61,672 nucleotides of DNA from JANXXV01 sp038230275. Lineage in GTDB: Bacteria; Acidobacteriota; Terriglobia; Bryobacterales; Bryobacteraceae. Positions within the stretch are counted from its first letter, which is position 1, and every line of letters begins with the position of its first letter. This document shows, piece by piece, positions 1-8,242 of this stretch. The stretch covers positions 1 to 61,672 of the forward strand of contig JBBRNO010000024.1 in assembly GCA_038230275.1 (NCBI GenBank), read 5' to 3'. The notes under the pieces are model-generated. The model did no database searches, was not told the origin of the DNA, and saw nothing but the letters and a program-made list of their open reading frames with translations. Made by a program: the position numbers and the translations under genes.

Positions 1-183
1 TCAAGACAGCGTGGAAGGGTGCGCTTCGTAGAATGAAGCTTCCAACTGCGCCGGACTGCTGCCACCGACATGGACAAACACGGCATCAAGCGACACGTCA
101 TTGTGCAGATTGCTGGATGGAAGAATGAGGAGACACTCAAGCGATACCGAAAGGCAACGTCAGGGGGGGCTGGAAGCCGTTAA
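1..183 (+). pseudogene. Tyrosine recombinase (integrase) C-terminal remnant
   Basis: The frame ending with TAA at 181-183 reads LRRTAATDMDKHGIKRHVIV, followed by QIAGWKNEETLKRYRKAT. This is the usual end of a phage-type integrase: the LRRT arginine box, a GH-like box (here GW) and the final RY with the nucleophile tyrosine. Upstream, another frame (3-47) reads KTAWKGALRRMKLP, which fits the segment just before that box, so a frameshift lies near 37-45; the reading frame of the conserved box also has a TGA at 34-36. The 5' part lies outside the window. It sits just beyond the 3' end of tRNA-Thr, the usual place for an integrase. I infer a dead remnant of an integrated element. Confidence 0.7.
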
Positions 184-250
184 AGAGAAGGATCGAGCAA
201 TTCAGGAGCAGGCCGCAATACGCGCCGCAAGTCCAAAACTAAAGAAGGTA

Positions 251-326
251 TGGAGCCACCCGCCGGAGTCGAACCGGCGACCCTCTGATTACGAATCAGA
301 TGCTCTACCAACTGAGCTAGGGTGGC
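251..326 (-). tRNA. tRNA-Thr (anticodon CGT)
   Basis: The reverse strand folds into a full 76-nt cloverleaf: 7-bp acceptor stem (320-326 with 255-261), D-arm with AGTTGGTA loop, anticodon loop TTCGTAA with CGT at 291-293, T-arm with TTCGACT loop, and a T discriminator base. The terminal CCA is encoded (251-253). The anticodon reads ACG threonine codons. The 3' end faces the integrase remnant at 1-183, so this gene was probably an attachment site. Confidence 0.96.
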
Positions 327-368
327 TTCTACTCTTCCTTTTATAACATGCAGCCACCCGCCCGGTCA

Positions 369-1331
369 TCATTTCGCGTTCAAATATCGCTGGATATCGG
401 GATACAGCAGCGGAATCACGTCCGGCTTCTCCAGATCTCCCCGCGTGACCATTACCGCGCCGGAGTCGATCACCGCCGGTGGAGTTTCCCCCTTCAACTT
501 CATCGCAATCGCCTTCACCGACTCGTATCCCATCTTGAATGGGTCCTGCAGCACGATAGCATCCAGATGCCGGTGCCGCAGATCGGAAATCAGCTGGTCG
601 GAAGCATCGAAGGCTACCATGCGCACCTTCGTCTCCCCGCGCGATTTCAACGCTTGCACCGCACCCGCGGAACTCGATTCGTTATCCGCAAACAAACCGC
701 TCAGATCCGGGTGTGCCGTCAGAATGTTCTCGGTCCCGGACATAGCTGTTGCCTGGCTCGCCTTGCCGTAAATTGTTTGCACCAAGTGGATGTCCGGAAA
801 CTTCGCCCGCAGCTCCTCTTCGAAACCCTGCTCGCGTTCCATAGTGGATGCGCTGCCGGGCACGAATCCGATCAACGCCACCTTTCCCTTGTTGTTGATC
901 AAATCGGCCAGTTGCCGCGCCGCCATCCGCCCGCCTTCCCGGTTGTTCGTCGCCACGTAGGTGATCCGCTGGGTTGTGTCCAGGTCGGAATCGAAAAGGG
1001 CAACCGGTATTCCGGATTTCATGGCACGTTCCACCGGCGCCACCAACGCTTTGCGGTCCACCGGCGCCAACACGATGCCCGCCAAATGACGGTTGACCAT
1101 CGAATCCACAATGCCAATCTGTCGGCTGGCGTCAATTTCCAGCGCCGGCGCGTTCCATTCGATGTCGAGTCCAAATTCGCGCCCGGCCTTGATCGCGCCC
1201 GCATGCACCGTTTGCCAGAAAATGTGATTTGCGCCCTTGGGCACCACGCCCACCAGGGGTCTGGCCTTTGGTTTCTCGGAACAACTACTCAAGCAAATCG
1301 CGAGGACGAACAGTAAGAAAATACGGCGCAT
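369..1331 (-). CDS. Periplasmic sugar-binding lipoprotein (ABC type, LacI/RbsB-like fold)
   Basis: A 320-residue protein starting at an ATG at 1331; the longer frame to 1382 would place 17 residues before the signal peptide. The N-terminus MRRIFLLFVLAICLSSCSEK is a lipoprotein signal with lipobox LSSC. The mature part matches type-I periplasmic binding proteins of the ribose/LacI family (GVVPKGANHIFWQTVHAGA, GIVLAPVDRKALVAPVERA, VALFDSDLD, LFADNESSSAGAVQAL, VLQDPFKMGYES). It should capture a sugar or similar ligand outside the inner membrane. No ABC permease or ATPase gene is nearby, so its partner is elsewhere or it acts as a sensor. It is divergent from the Rieske gene (about 44 bp between starts). 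Confidence 0.85.
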   Translation of the reverse strand: MRRIFLLFVLAICLSSCSEKPKARPLVGVVPKGANHIFWQTVHAGAIKAGREFGLDIEWNAPALEIDASRQIGIVDSMVNRHLAGIVLAPVDRKALVAPVERAMKSGIPVALFDSDLDTTQRITYVATNNREGGRMAARQLADLINNKGKVALIGFVPGSASTMEREQGFEEELRAKFPDIHLVQTIYGKASQATAMSGTENILTAHPDLSGLFADNESSSAGAVQALKSRGETKVRMVAFDASDQLISDLRHRHLDAIVLQDPFKMGYESVKAIAMKLKGETPPAVIDSGAVMVTRGDLEKPDVIPLLYPDIQRYLNAK

Positions 1332-1375
1332 GGGAACCAGTGCTATTATCACACTCGACCGCCCATGGTCCTTAT

Positions 1376-1681
1376 ATGTCACTCATCCGGATCGGAGAAA
1401 TTTCCGCATTTCCAACCGGCGAAGTCCGCGAGGTCCGGATTGCCGGCGAACCCTACGCCATCTGTAATGTCGACGGTGAGTTGCACGCGGTGCATGGCGT
1501 TTGTCCTCACAGCGGGGGATTGCTAGGGCAGGGTGCTCTCCATGGCAACATGCTGGTCTGCCCCTGGCATGCGTGGGAATTCGATTGCTTCACCGGAGAG
1601 CATGACTATAATCCCGCCGTCACGGTCCAAACCATTATTGTGATCGTGGGCGGAAATGCCGTCTCGCTTGAGCTTCCCTGA
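1376..1681 (+). CDS. Rieske [2Fe-2S] ferredoxin-like protein
   Basis: A 101-residue protein, MSLIRIGEISAFPTGEVREV onward, with the complete Rieske cluster-binding boxes C43-P-H45 and C62-P-W-H65. Its length and the lack of other domains fit the soluble ferredoxins that feed ring-hydroxylating oxygenases or the small NirD-like subunit. No oxygenase is present nearby, so the partner is unknown. The start at 1376 is preferred because the domain begins there and the upstream frame is low-complexity shadow. The TGA overlaps the ATG of mutM (ATGA at 1679-1682), so the two are likely translationally coupled. Confidence 0.88.
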   Translation: MSLIRIGEISAFPTGEVREVRIAGEPYAICNVDGELHAVHGVCPHSGGLLGQGALHGNMLVCPWHAWEFDCFTGEHDYNPAVTVQTIIVIVGGNAVSLELP

Positions 1682-2469
1682 TGCCGGAACTCCCTGAAGT
1701 CGAAACCATCGTGAATATCATTGCGCCGCGGCTAGCCGGACGCCGCGTCGTGTCGGCCGAGTTCCTGTCGTCCATTGTGCTCAGGCATTGCGCCTCCGGC
1801 GATCCCCGGCAACTGGTACAGCAGCCGGTTCGCAGAGTCGAACGCCGTGGCAAATTCATACTCATTCATCTGGAAAATCAAGTGCTGGTGATACACCTGG
1901 GCATGACCGGAAAGCTGCTGTTCGATTCCGGCCGCACTCCCTACACCCGCGCCATTTTCGCATTCGACGGCTGCACACTCTTCTACGAAGACATCCGCCA
2001 ATTCGGCAGCATTGAATGGAGTCCCAACGTCCCGCGCCGGATCGAACTGTTAGGTCCGGAGCCCTTCGATATTACGCCGGACGAGTTCTTCCAGGCGACC
2101 CGCGGCCGGCGCACGCCGGTGAAGGCGCTGTTGCTGAATCAATACGTCGTTCGCGGATTGGGAAACATCTACGTGGACGAAGCGCTCTGGCGTGCCGGGA
2201 TTCTTCCGCGTATTTTGGCTGGAAGATTATCCAGGCCGCGCACGGCACGGCTGCTAGCGGAAATCCAAAACGTGCTGCACGAAGCCATTGAACAACGCGG
2301 ATCGTCCATTTCAGACTATGTGGACGCCGATGGCCGCAAGGGTGACTTTCAGTTGCAGCACAAAGTCTATGGCAGGGAAGGGAAGCCGTGCGCGCGCTGT
2401 GGCACGCCCATCCGGCGCATGGTTCTGGCGCAGCGCGGAACGCACTTCTGCCCGAAGTGCCAGCGCTAA
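1681..2469 (+). CDS. mutM: Formamidopyrimidine-DNA glycosylase (Fpg/MutM)
   Basis: A 262-residue protein, the family's normal length. It begins MPELPEVETIV, where Pro2 and Glu3 are the catalytic residues of the beta-elimination chemistry. It has the RRGKF lysine loop, the VRGLGNIYVDEALWRAGI helix-two-turn-helix and a C-terminal zinc finger (C-ARC near residue 240, then CPKC at the end). It removes oxidised purines such as 8-oxoguanine and nicks the strand. It is coupled to the Rieske gene upstream and overlaps the convergent folP by 4 bp. With uvrA and mutY the window holds three repair enzymes; MutM and MutY form the GO system. Confidence 0.97.
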   Translation: MPELPEVETIVNIIAPRLAGRRVVSAEFLSSIVLRHCASGDPRQLVQQPVRRVERRGKFILIHLENQVLVIHLGMTGKLLFDSGRTPYTRAIFAFDGCTLFYEDIRQFGSIEWSPNVPRRIELLGPEPFDITPDEFFQATRGRRTPVKALLLNQYVVRGLGNIYVDEALWRAGILPRILAGRLSRPRTARLLAEIQNVLHEAIEQRGSSISDYVDADGRKGDFQLQHKVYGREGKPCARCGTPIRRMVLAQRGTHFCPKCQR

Positions 2470-3317
2470 AATTCCGGCATCGCCGCCAGAATCGCGTCGG
2501 CGGTTTGTGCGGCGATTTTCATCTCGCGCACTTCATGCACTCGCACCATATGGGCGCCGCCAAGAATACAGGCTGCCACCGCCGCGGCATTCGCAAACAC
2601 CGTTTCTTCCGGAGTCGCGCGTGCCAGAAAAGATTTTCGCGAAGGACCAACCATCATCGGATAGCCCAGCGCGGCAAGCTGCGGCAGGCGCGCCAGAATT
2701 TCCGAATTCTGCTCTTTCCGCTTTCCAAATCCCAGACCCGGATCCACCACAATGCGGTTCTTCCCCACGCCCGCCCGAATCGCCCTGTGCACCGTGGCCT
2801 GCAAATCAGTGGTCACCGCTCCCATCACGTCCGGCAGGGGCGGAAGTTTCGCCCAGGTCTCCGGCGTGCCGCGCATATGGTTCAAGATCAGGCCGCCATC
2901 GTGATTCGAAACCACACGAGCCAGGCCGGGATCGAATGTCAGGCTGGTGGGATCGTTGATCACTTCCACGCCCAATTCAAAAGCCTTCTCCGCGATGGCC
3001 GCTTTGTAAGTGTCCACGCAAACGGGGATGCTTAGCTTATCGCGCAACCTCTTGAGTACCGGCACCAACCGCCGCAATTCTTCGGCTTCGGAAATGCGGG
3101 CCGAGCCCGGCCGCGTGGATTCAGCGCCCACGTCTATGATGTCCGCGCCTTCATCTTCCATCTCCAGCGCGCGTGCGTAGGCGCGGTCCGGATCCGCGAA
3201 CTTGCCACCATCGGAAAACGAATCCGGCGTCAGGTTCAGCACGCCCATCAGCAGCGTGCGATCGCCAAACTGAATCTCGCGGTTCTTCAACTTCCACTCA
3301 TAGCGTTTCCGCGTCAT
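2466..3317 (-). CDS. folP: Dihydropteroate synthase
   Basis: A 283-residue TIM-barrel enzyme with the family signatures MGVLNLTPDSFSDGGKF (pterin loop), DIIDVGAESTRPGS, NDPT, VVDPGLGFGK and PSRKSFL. It condenses p-aminobenzoate with the pterin diphosphate in folate synthesis and is the sulfonamide target family. The start at 3317 gives a normal N-terminal extension. Its stop codon (TAG, 2466-2468) overlaps the mutM stop on the other strand, leaving no room for a terminator between the convergent genes. Confidence 0.96.
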   Translation of the reverse strand: MTRKRYEWKLKNREIQFGDRTLLMGVLNLTPDSFSDGGKFADPDRAYARALEMEDEGADIIDVGAESTRPGSARISEAEELRRLVPVLKRLRDKLSIPVCVDTYKAAIAEKAFELGVEVINDPTSLTFDPGLARVVSNHDGGLILNHMRGTPETWAKLPPLPDVMGAVTTDLQATVHRAIRAGVGKNRIVVDPGLGFGKRKEQNSEILARLPQLAALGYPMMVGPSRKSFLARATPEETVFANAAAVAACILGGAHMVRVHEVREMKIAAQTADAILAAMPEF

Positions 3318-3335
3318 ATTCGGTTTGCTCGAAAC

Positions 3336-4592
3336 TTATTCATATCTTAGGCAGGTGATGGGGTCCAGATTGGCGGCCCGGTTCGCTGGATAGTAACCAA
3401 AAAACAGCCCGACGCCAACAGAGATCGCAACTCCCAGACTAACCCACAGCGGAGACAGCGTTGCAGGGACGGATGGAACCAGCGCGCGAACTGCCATTGC
3501 GAACAGCCCGCCCAACGCCACTCCGATCAAGCCGCCAATGCCCGTCAGCACCACCGCTTCCAGCAGAAATTGAACGCGAATGTCAGACTTACGCGCACCC
3601 ATGGCCTTCCGCACACCAATCTCCTGCGTTCGTTCGGTGACGGAAATGAGCATGATGTTCATCACGCCGATGCCGCCCACTATCAGACCAACGGAGCTGA
3701 TCACGCCGGTTAACAGCACCAGCGCTCCGGTCAACTGGTTCCACAGTGAGCTCAGAAAGTCAGGCGAGGTAATTTCGAAATCGTTTTCGGCGTTGTGTTT
3801 CACTCGCCGCAATCGCCGCATGGATTCCGTCACTTCGTCTTTGGCGCGTTCCGGCAGCACTTCCGGCGGAATCGAAAAGGCCATGATCAGTTCCTTGGAT
3901 TCCGGGTACTGCTTGCGAAACAAGCTGAACGGAATGACTGCGAATTGGTCCACGCCGGGTCCGCCAAACAAGCCGGCGTCCTGCTCAAACACGCCGATCA
4001 CTTCGTATTGGCGTCCGTTCATCCGCACCATTTTTCCAAGCGGGTCGGCGTGAGGAAACAGCGAGTCGCTGATGGCCGCGCCAATCACCACCACCATGCG
4101 CGCATGCTCCTCATCGTAGCGGGAAACAAAGCGCCCCCGGCCCACGGAGAAGAGGGGAATTGCATCCGCATACTCCGGCGAAGCGCCGCGCAGAATAATC
4201 CGTTCCACCCGCTCACTGCCATAGCGAATATCGTTGCTGTCGCCGAAGAAAAACGCCCTGGTTCCGAACGTGGTCACAAATTGCAGTGAAGGGCAGGTTT
4301 CCCGCAGGTAAGCCGCATCGGTGTCCTGCAGATACTTCCGCATGCGAATCTTCTCCGGCAGCCGGCCAAAGCGCGGCCCCACAGGGATGCGCGAGATGAA
4401 GTACGTGCGCGCGCCGAACGATTCCACCTTGTTCTGGATGTATTTGTTCAGACCCTCGATGATGGATGCCACCGCAATGACGGATGTAACGCCGATCACG
4501 ATGCCCAAAATAGTGAGCGACGAACGCAACTTGTGCGACCGCAGCGTATCCAGCGCCACCAGCAAGTTTTCACGTAGCTCATGTCGCGTCAT
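3336..4592 (-). CDS. MacB-type ABC transporter permease (FtsX-like), second of a pair
   Basis: A 418-residue protein. The N-terminal helix LRSHKLRSSLTILGIVIGVTSVIAV and following periplasmic MacB_PCD domain are followed by the FtsX core with three membrane segments (about 280-415), including the VTERTQEIGVRKAMGA coupling motif. Such permeases drive export or mechanical transmission across the envelope with a separate MacB-type ATPase. No ATPase gene is nearby. It follows the sister permease with a 3-bp gap and the two are clearly homologous, consistent with a duplicated pair that may form a heterodimer. Confidence 0.9.
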   Translation of the reverse strand: MTRHELRENLLVALDTLRSHKLRSSLTILGIVIGVTSVIAVASIIEGLNKYIQNKVESFGARTYFISRIPVGPRFGRLPEKIRMRKYLQDTDAAYLRETCPSLQFVTTFGTRAFFFGDSNDIRYGSERVERIILRGASPEYADAIPLFSVGRGRFVSRYDEEHARMVVVIGAAISDSLFPHADPLGKMVRMNGRQYEVIGVFEQDAGLFGGPGVDQFAVIPFSLFRKQYPESKELIMAFSIPPEVLPERAKDEVTESMRRLRRVKHNAENDFEITSPDFLSSLWNQLTGALVLLTGVISSVGLIVGGIGVMNIMLISVTERTQEIGVRKAMGARKSDIRVQFLLEAVVLTGIGGLIGVALGGLFAMAVRALVPSVPATLSPLWVSLGVAISVGVGLFFGYYPANRAANLDPITCLRYE

Positions 4593-4595
4593 GCG

Positions 4596-5822
4596 CTAGT
4601 CCGCCCGCAGCGCAACCACAGGATCCAGCCGCGAAGCCCGGATCGCCGGATAGATGCCAAAGAACAGGCCGATCACCGAACTGAGAAACAGGCCCAGCAT
4701 CGCAACCCAACCTTGCACGGACGCTGGAAAGGCAGTGAAATACCGCAACGCCAGTGCGCACAGAAAGCCGCCGGAAATGCCCACCACACCGCCTATCAGG
4801 CACTGCATCACGCTTTCCGTCAGAAACTGCTGCATGATGTCTTTCTTGGTGGCGCCCAGCGCGCGCCGCACGCCAATTTCCTTGGTGCGCTCCGTAACCG
4901 ACACCAACATTACGTTCATAATCACGATGCCGCCCACCACGGCCGAGATTGAGCTAACCATCAGGAACACCGCGAAAAACGCGCCGCTGATGCTCTGCCA
5001 AAGTGAGATGTAGCTGTCCTTGGTGCCGATGAAAAAATCTTCGTCCTGCCGCGGAAGAATGTGCCTCCGGCCGCGCAGAATCATCCGCGCCTGGTCTTGC
5101 GCGCGTTCAAACGCGGCGTTCCCCGGGGCGGTAAGAATATTCAAAGTCAGGCTGAATCGCATGCCGCGAATTCGCAGGTAATCGTTCATGGGAACGATGA
5201 CAAAATTGTCCTGATCCTGGCCCAATACAGAACCGATCTTCTCGAAGGATCCGACAACGGTGAATTCGTCATTGCCCAAGCGAATGGTCTTCCCCACCGG
5301 GTCGGCGCCGCCAAAGAACTGCTGCACCACGGAATCCCCAACCAGACAGACCGCCGCGGAATGTTGATCCTCCACTTCGGTGAAATAGCGGCCCAGCAGC
5401 AGTGTGCGCGTGTCGATGTCCACCATGCTCGCAGTGTGGCCAATCAGACTAACGTCTTCCAGATCGCGGTCTTTGTAATGTGCCCGAATGGTGCTGGAGG
5501 CGGTAGCGCCAACCGACTTGCAGCCCGCACATCCGGACGCCACGGCTTGCCGATCCTCCATTTCAATCCGCTTGTTTCGCAGCGCCTTGATCACCACGCC
5601 ATAGTCTGTAACGGCGAACGGCGTGCGCGCAATCTGGAACACGTTCGTTCCCAGATTTGCGATCTTCTGCTCAACGTAGAGATTGGCGCCCTGCACAATC
5701 GTCATCACCGTGATCAGCGTCGCCACGCCCATCATCAAGCCAATCACCGTCAGCACGGTGCGCAATTTATGGGCGCGAAGGGCGGCCACGCTTTGACTCA
5801 GATTGTCGCTCAGGTTTAGCAT
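4596..5822 (-). CDS. MacB-type ABC transporter permease (FtsX-like), first of a pair
   Basis: A 408-residue protein with the same layout as its downstream neighbour: first membrane helix (LRTVLTVIGLMMGVATLITV), a periplasmic domain rich in beta strands, and a C-terminal FtsX domain with three helices and VTERTKEIGVRRALGA. The periplasmic part contains an unusual CAGCKSVGA cysteine pair near residue 100. Its ATG (5820-5822) directly abuts the tyrS stop codon at 5823-5825, so it is probably transcribed and translated with tyrS. The substrate cannot be told from the sequence. Confidence 0.9.
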   Translation of the reverse strand: MLNLSDNLSQSVAALRAHKLRTVLTVIGLMMGVATLITVMTIVQGANLYVEQKIANLGTNVFQIARTPFAVTDYGVVIKALRNKRIEMEDRQAVASGCAGCKSVGATASSTIRAHYKDRDLEDVSLIGHTASMVDIDTRTLLLGRYFTEVEDQHSAAVCLVGDSVVQQFFGGADPVGKTIRLGNDEFTVVGSFEKIGSVLGQDQDNFVIVPMNDYLRIRGMRFSLTLNILTAPGNAAFERAQDQARMILRGRRHILPRQDEDFFIGTKDSYISLWQSISGAFFAVFLMVSSISAVVGGIVIMNVMLVSVTERTKEIGVRRALGATKKDIMQQFLTESVMQCLIGGVVGISGGFLCALALRYFTAFPASVQGWVAMLGLFLSSVIGLFFGIYPAIRASRLDPVVALRAD

Positions 5823-7016
5823 TTATCCGGCTGCGATCTTCAGCCATTTCTTGCCGACACGCACCGTCACCGTTCCGTGAAACGGCTCGATTTGCAATTC
5901 AGATTGACGCACACCGTCAATCTCCACTGCCCCTGCTCTGATCTTCCGGGCGGCGTCGGTCACCGATTCGGCCATGCCCGTCTTCGCCAGAATCTTGTCC
6001 AAACGCCATCCGGCATCGGGTAATTCCACGGTCTGAATGTCGGTAGGGATCTGTCCCTTTCGCACTTCGCTGTCAAATGCAATAGCGGCATCGCGCCCAT
6101 CCGCCGCCGAATGGAAATCGCGCACCACCCGCTCAGCCAGGGACAACTTGTTCTCCATCGGGTTGCCGGCTTTCAACGCGCCGATCTCCGCCACACTCAG
6201 GTCGGTCAGCAATTCGTAATACCGGTACATCAGTTCGTCGCTGATCTGCATGATCTTACGGAACATGACCTTCGGAGGTTCCGTAATTCCGATGTAATTG
6301 CCTTTCGACTTCGACATCTTCTCCACGCCGTCGATGCCTTCCAGAATGGGAACGGTGGCCACGATTTGCGATGGCTGCCCGTAGTCCTTCTGCAACTCGC
6401 GCCCGACCAGGAGATTGAACTTCTGATCGGTTCCGCCCATTTCCACATCGCATTCCAAGGCGACCGAATCGTAGCCCTGCGCCAGCGGATAAAGCAGTTC
6501 GTGAACGGAAATAGGCACGCCGTCTTTATAGCGTTTCGAAAAGTCGTCGCGCTCCAGCACCCGCGCCACCGTATAGCGGCCGCATAGCCGGATCATGTCC
6601 TCAAACTTCAATCCCTCCAGCCACTCACTGTTGAACCGCACCTCGGTCTTCGCCGGATCGAGGATTTTGAAAACCTGTGCTTTGTACGTCTCGGCATTCG
6701 CCGCGATGTCGGCCCGCGTCATGGGCGGCCGGGTCAGATTGCGGCCCGTGGGGTCGCCAATCAGTCCGGTCATATCGCCGATGAGAAAGATCACCGTGTG
6801 GCCCAGGTCCTGAAAGTGCTTCATCTTCCGCAGCAGCACCGTATGGCCCAGATGCAGATCTGGAGCCGTGGGGTCAAAGCCCGCCTTCACGCGCAGGGGC
6901 CGGCCTCTTGCCGCGGCTTGCTTCAGCCGTTCCCGCAGGTCTTCTTCGCGGATCAGTTCGGCCAAGCCCTTCTTTATATAAGCGAGCTGTTCTTCTACAG
7001 GGATGTTTGGGGTCAA
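5823..7016 (-). CDS. tyrS: Tyrosyl-tRNA synthetase
   Basis: A 397-residue class I synthetase. The HIGH-type motif is HLGH (residues 55-58), the KMSKS loop is intact (about 233-237), and a C-terminal S4-like RNA-binding domain is present (about 335-397). KAGFDPTAPDLHLGHTVLL and the length fit the TyrZ-like bacterial branch. It charges tRNA-Tyr in the cytoplasm. It heads a tyrS-permease-permease run; the tRNA-synthetase and exporter functions are unrelated as far as I can see. No T-box leader is visible upstream, where only 27 bp separate it from the cyclase pseudogene. Confidence 0.96.
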   Translation of the reverse strand: MTPNIPVEEQLAYIKKGLAELIREEDLRERLKQAAARGRPLRVKAGFDPTAPDLHLGHTVLLRKMKHFQDLGHTVIFLIGDMTGLIGDPTGRNLTRPPMTRADIAANAETYKAQVFKILDPAKTEVRFNSEWLEGLKFEDMIRLCGRYTVARVLERDDFSKRYKDGVPISVHELLYPLAQGYDSVALECDVEMGGTDQKFNLLVGRELQKDYGQPSQIVATVPILEGIDGVEKMSKSKGNYIGITEPPKVMFRKIMQISDELMYRYYELLTDLSVAEIGALKAGNPMENKLSLAERVVRDFHSAADGRDAAIAFDSEVRKGQIPTDIQTVELPDAGWRLDKILAKTGMAESVTDAARKIRAGAVEIDGVRQSELQIEPFHGTVTVRVGKKWLKIAAG

Positions 7017-7043
7017 GAACCAGTTTAGCGAAGGCCAGGTGTT

Positions 7044-7763
7044 TCACCAAGGCACTGCTTTGAAACACAGCGTGAACACGCCTGGGAAACCTTTGATGCT
7101 AATATCCTCATGCTTCTCCCATCTCAAGTTTCGGTACCGCTCCGCACCAAGCCGGTCGATGTCTTCTTTTGCTCGCTCGCCCAACCAATTCTCCACACTC
7201 TTGATGGCTCCAATCACGCGACTTGCATAGTATACGGTGCCGCGGAACACATCGCCTTCCTCCACGTGCATTGGGCCTATATGAATGCCAGCGCGGATTG
7301 AACGTGTGTATGGCCTGTCTGCGCGTGCAGGGCTTGGGGGCATAGTCCTGCTCTGCGTCCACACATTTGAATTCCACCAGAAAGCTGTCACCGATGGTTT
7401 TGATTTCCCGGCCTCTGAACTGGCCGATCAACTTTCGGATTTGGGCAAAATGTGCTTGCCGGACTTCGTTCATGGCCTCCTCCCGCAGTTCCTCCCCAAA
7501 CGCAGTGAACCCGACAACATCGGTGTGTACAATCGCCAGCGTGACTCGATCGCTTCCGGCCCATTCGTGGAAAAGTCCGGCGACCACGCGATACGTCTGA
7601 TCCAGCCCTTTTGCCCTCGCAGAGTTCGGACAAGCTTCACACCCAGTGGTAGCCTCTTTCGTACCTCTGTCAGTTCGAACCACAAGTCGGCAAGAGACAA
7701 TTCGGAAACTCGCCAGCTTTCGGCCAGCCGAGGCAACCTTAGCTTGTGAAACAATGACTTCAT
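7044..7763 (-). pseudogene. Class III adenylate/guanylate cyclase, frameshifted
   Basis: Three frames must be joined to read one protein of about 240 residues. The first (from an ATG at 7763) gives MKSLFHKLRLPRLAESWRVS and an adjoining helical stretch. The second gives VTLAIVHTDVVGFTAFGEEL and IKTIGDSFLVEFKCVDAEQD, the first half of a class III cyclase domain with the metal-binding Asp. The third gives RAGIHIGPMHVEEGDVFRGT, YYASRVIGAI and GVFTLCFKAV, the second half. Shifts lie near 7620-7650 and 7330-7350. An intact version would make a cyclic nucleotide. Two independent shifts argue for true decay, though assembly errors cannot be excluded. Confidence 0.75.
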
Positions 7764-7968
7764 GACGCGACCATTCGCTGCGACTGTATGGCGTGAGGGA
7801 AAGTGGTACGTTTCCCAGTGCTTGGAACTGGACATCGCCAGCCAAGGCGAGACCGAGGAAGAGGCGCTTGCCAACTTGAAGGAAGCTCTTGAATTGCATT
7901 TTGAGACGCCGGCGGCATCGCGGCCTCCCAATGTTCGAATGGTCGAGGTTGAGGTTGGGGCGGCTTAA
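7762..7968 (+). CDS. hicB: HicB-family antitoxin
   Basis: A 68-residue protein with the compact HicB fold: FAATVWREGKWYVSQCLELD, then IASQGETEEEALANLKEALE. These are the partial RNase H-like motifs typical of HicB. It should neutralise HicA and, in many systems, repress the operon, but there is little room for a DNA-binding tail. It precedes hicA and overlaps it. Its ATG (7762-7764) overlaps the ATG of the divergent cyclase remnant (7761-7763 reversed), an unusually tight arrangement. Confidence 0.85.
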   Translation: MTRPFAATVWREGKWYVSQCLELDIASQGETEEEALANLKEALELHFETPAASRPPNVRMVEVEVGAA

Positions 7969-8185
7969 GCCGGAATCTTTTCGAGAGATCAAGCGTCGGC
8001 TTGAGGCTATCGGTTTCGTTGAGGCCAGCCAGAGAGGCAGCCACGTCAAATTCGTGCGCCGCTCCGGCGAAATCGTCGACACTGCCATAGTGCCAAGGAA
8101 ACACGAGGTTCCGGTCGGTACGTTACGCAGCATTCTCAGCCAGGCCCATATCAGTCCCGGCGATTGGGACCAACTCAAGGAATAG
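7931..8185 (+). CDS. hicA: HicA-family mRNA interferase toxin
   Basis: The C-terminal part matches HicA: FREIKRRLEAIGFVEASQRG, the catalytic histidine box GSHVKFVR and a tail VPVGTLRSILSQAHISPGDW. It should cleave mRNA as a double-stranded-RNA-binding-fold nuclease. The start is uncertain. ATG 7931 gives 84 residues and overlaps hicB by 38 bp; TTG 7949 or 7955 gives a length nearer the family's normal 60-80 residues. Gene order antitoxin-toxin is the reverse of the classical E. coli hicAB order but common elsewhere. Confidence 0.85.
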   Translation: MFEWSRLRLGRLKPESFREIKRRLEAIGFVEASQRGSHVKFVRRSGEIVDTAIVPRKHEVPVGTLRSILSQAHISPGDWDQLKE

Positions 8186-8230
8186 CTCGTCCGGTAACTG
8201 CCTTTTCAGAAAGCTCACCCCGTAATTCGC

Positions 8231-8242
8231 TATATTGAGCAA
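8231..8242 (+). promoter_or_regulatory. Possible -10 box for the envelope operon
   Basis: TATATT at 8231-8236 lies so that transcription would begin at or next to the GTG start codon at 8243. No convincing -35 box is visible at 17-bp spacing. If real, the first gene of the long operon would have a leaderless or nearly leaderless message. This is weak evidence from sequence alone. Confidence 0.3.

Noticed and set aside
348..1316. 322-codon frame opposite the sugar-binding lipoprotein gene
   Set aside because: The minus-strand protein has clear lipobox and family motifs, so the antisense frame is a shadow.
7017..7043. T-box riboswitch before tyrS
   Set aside because: Only 27 bp lie between tyrS and the cyclase remnant, and no specifier loop or terminator is visible.
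7108..8178. Long minus-strand open frame of 356 codons
   Set aside because: Only its central part matches a cyclase domain; the rest lies opposite hicB-hicA with no homology. I treat the cyclase part as one piece of a frameshifted gene.
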